The notes beneath the pieces are model-generated. The model ran no database searches. It saw only the letters and a list, made by a program, of their open reading frames with translations, and was not told where the DNA came from. The position numbers were made by a program, and so were the translations under genes. Shown one piece after another: positions 4,862 to 6,267 of a stretch of 6,267 nt of DNA. The DNA comes from Proteobacteria bacterium UBA664 (GTDB taxonomy: Bacteria; Pseudomonadota; Gammaproteobacteria; UBA7966), in the NCBI GenBank assembly GCA_002299125.1, contig DBNU01000213.1:1-6267 (forward strand). The letters run 5' to 3'. Each line of letters opens with the position of its first letter. Position 1 is the stretch's first letter.

Positions 4862-6256
4862 TCAGGCCCCAGCCGCGGGTGCCTCGAAGATGAGACACGG
4901 ACGCTCGCCCACGGCCTCCAGACTGAGGGTGACCCCGGTTGGCAGGTACAGGGTGTCACCCTGTCGCATGTTCAGGGACTGGCCCTCGATATCCACGCGC
5001 AGCTCCCCACTGATGGTGGCCACGGCCGTTTCGCGCTCGTAGGCGTGATCGGCATACGGGCGATCGACGTCGATGACTGTACGTTGCGGATCGAAGCCAC
5101 GGATGAGCAGCTTCTGTTCCAGCGTGTCGGGTTCGAAGGGACCGTCGGCCGAGGCATTCCAGTGCTCGAGCTTGAGTGCATCCAGTGTGCGATAGAGCAC
5201 GACCCGGTTGCCGTCGCTGAAACCGGCCTCATAGCGCGCCGCCTCGGCACGTTTCAGCAAGGTCTGTTCGTCGCTGCCGCGGGTTGGTACGAGAGCGGCC
5301 ACGCCCACGTTCACGGTGACGACGCCCTCATGCGGTGAGGCCTCGTTGCGCACCTTCAACGCCTCGACACGCTTGCGAAAGGTCTCGGCGACGCGTTGGG
5401 CATTGCGGCCGGGGCAGCCGGGCAACAGCAGCGCGAAGCGGGCGTCGTCGAGGCGCGCGGGGAGATCGCCGGCACGCCTGCCGTAGGTGCCAAGGCCCTT
5501 GGCAAGCCGCTTGATCAGACTGTCGACGAGTTGACTGCCGTAGTGGCGGGTGTAGTGGTCGTAGAGATCGATGTCCACCAGGAGCAGCGAGATGGGTTGT
5601 CCCGCGCGCATGGCCCGACGGTATTCCACCGCCAACGTGTTCTCGAAGCTGCGCTGATTGGCAAGCCCGGTCTGCGGGCACACCAGCGACACGCGCTGGA
5701 GGGTGTCGGCCAGGGCACGCGCCTTGCCCTCGGCGAGCTTGAGATCGGCACCCAGTCGTCGCAGTTCCTGCTCGGCGGTGCCGTGCTTGTCCTTGAGCCC
5801 GCGCTGCGAGACGCTGAGTGTCTCCACCTGTTCGCGCGCCTGGTCGAGTTGCCGGCGTAGCTCCTCGATGGTTTCGGCGTCCTCCAGTCGCTTGAGGAGA
5901 TGGCGACGCAGCGGCACGGCATTGGCCATGATGAAGATCGCCGCAGCGAGTGTCGCGATGGCGAGCGGTTGCGCGAACTCCGCCTGCAGGGACGCAAGCA
6001 GCAGGGCTGGTGGGACGAGCCCGGTGACGACGAAGCCGATGACCACGGGCAGGTGTCCCTGGCAGAGTGCGAGCTTGCTGACGGCCAGACCTGCCACCAC
6101 GAGCAGAACGAGCGCGGCATGCTCGATCTCGCCGTGCCAGGCCATGCCCAGCGCAAGGCCGCCCCAGGCGAGCCCGGCCAGCGCGTTCATCACGGCGAGC
6201 CCGAGCAGGGAACGCTCGGGGTGAGCACTGCCGAACTGCTGCTGCGCCGGCGACAT
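4862..6256 (-). CDS. Membrane protein with coiled coil, degenerate GGDEF domain and C-terminal cupin
   Basis: This 464-residue protein is probably a signalling protein of the inner membrane. Four hydrophobic segments lie at about 17-40, 45-64, 69-90 and 97-114. A charged, heptad-like coiled coil follows (about 117-188). A GGDEF-type fold spans about 190-355: it opens with CPQTGLANQRSF and has LLLVDIDLY with D228 and D230, but the signature GGDEF is replaced by DDARF (270-274). The FKxxND positions that recognise guanine read YDHYTR. An RxxD motif (RAGD, 261-264) stands five residues before it, the spacing of the c-di-GMP inhibitory site. The C-terminus (about 400-458) is a cupin-like beta barrel with ISGELRVDIEG and GDTLYLPTG. 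Its usual metal histidines are partly lost (H404-x-Y406, and L444 where the last histidine would be). Synthesis of c-di-GMP is unlikely; binding is plausible. ATG 6256 is preferred over the adjacent GTG 6259; the frame is open to the window edge, so an earlier start is possible. Confidence 0.85.
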   Translation of the reverse strand: MSPAQQQFGSAHPERSLLGLAVMNALAGLAWGGLALGMAWHGEIEHAALVLLVVAGLAVSKLALCQGHLPVVIGFVVTGLVPPALLLASLQAEFAQPLAIATLAAAIFIMANAVPLRRHLLKRLEDAETIEELRRQLDQAREQVETLSVSQRGLKDKHGTAEQELRRLGADLKLAEGKARALADTLQRVSLVCPQTGLANQRSFENTLAVEYRRAMRAGQPISLLLVDIDLYDHYTRHYGSQLVDSLIKRLAKGLGTYGRRAGDLPARLDDARFALLLPGCPGRNAQRVAETFRKRVEALKVRNEASPHEGVVTVNVGVAALVPTRGSDEQTLLKRAEAARYEAGFSDGNRVVLYRTLDALKLEHWNASADGPFEPDTLEQKLLIRGFDPQRTVIDVDRPYADHAYERETAVATISGELRVDIEGQSLNMRQGDTLYLPTGVTLSLEAVGERPCLIFEAPAAGA

Positions 6257-6267
6257 CACCAGGGCAA

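Noticed and set aside
4784..5338. Plus-strand open frame of 184 codons after the cytochrome gene
   Set aside because: Nearly all of it is antisense to the GGDEF-cupin gene, whose domains are clear, and its translation shows no recognisable domain.
4862..6256. Active diguanylate cyclase
   Set aside because: The GGDEF signature is DDARF and the guanine-contacting N and D are replaced, so catalysis is not expected.

Overview
The window is high-GC bacterial DNA with tightly packed genes. It most likely comes from a gamma- or betaproteobacterium with sulfur-oxidising or redox-flexible respiration. This rests on a RegB/RegA-type redox two-component pair, a SoxC-like molybdenum sulfite/sulfane dehydrogenase with its cytochrome c, and a Mip/FkpA-type periplasmic prolyl isomerase. 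The species cannot be fixed from the sequence alone. No rRNA, tRNA, insertion sequence or CRISPR array was seen.

Layout. Positions 1-372 (minus) hold the first 124 codons of an exported FKBP-type prolyl isomerase that runs off the left edge. Positions 373-569 are a small intergenic stretch with a 10-bp direct repeat, a dyad and an imperfect long hairpin just after regA. Positions 570-1118 (minus) encode a RegA/PrrA/ActR-type response regulator. It shares one base with the upstream sensor kinase gene at 1118-2452 (minus), a RegB/PrrB-type membrane kinase that keeps the quinone-site motif GGxxNPF and the redox-box cysteine. Positions 2453-2817 are a divergent intergenic region dominated by a G-rich 19-bp tandem repeat. 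Positions 2818-4059 (plus) encode a Tat-exported SoxC-like dehydrogenase, which overlaps a monoheme SoxD-like cytochrome c gene (4046-4774, plus). Positions 4775-4861 separate convergent genes. Positions 4862-6256 (minus) encode a four-helix membrane protein with a coiled coil, a degenerate GGDEF domain and a C-terminal cupin.

How the genes may work together. The dehydrogenase and cytochrome form a periplasmic unit that would oxidise a reduced sulfur compound and pass electrons into the respiratory chain. RegB senses quinone and redox state, and RegA responds by controlling energy genes. The two units face away from each other across the repeat-filled 365-bp gap, so regulation of the sox-like pair by RegA is a reasonable but unproven idea.

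The points most worth a second look are two. One is the membrane GGDEF-cupin protein, whose catalytic motif is lost while an RxxD inhibitory-site motif sits exactly where c-di-GMP would bind. The other is the G-quadruplex-prone minisatellite placed between the divergent transcription units, which looks like an expansion of one arm of a hairpin element.
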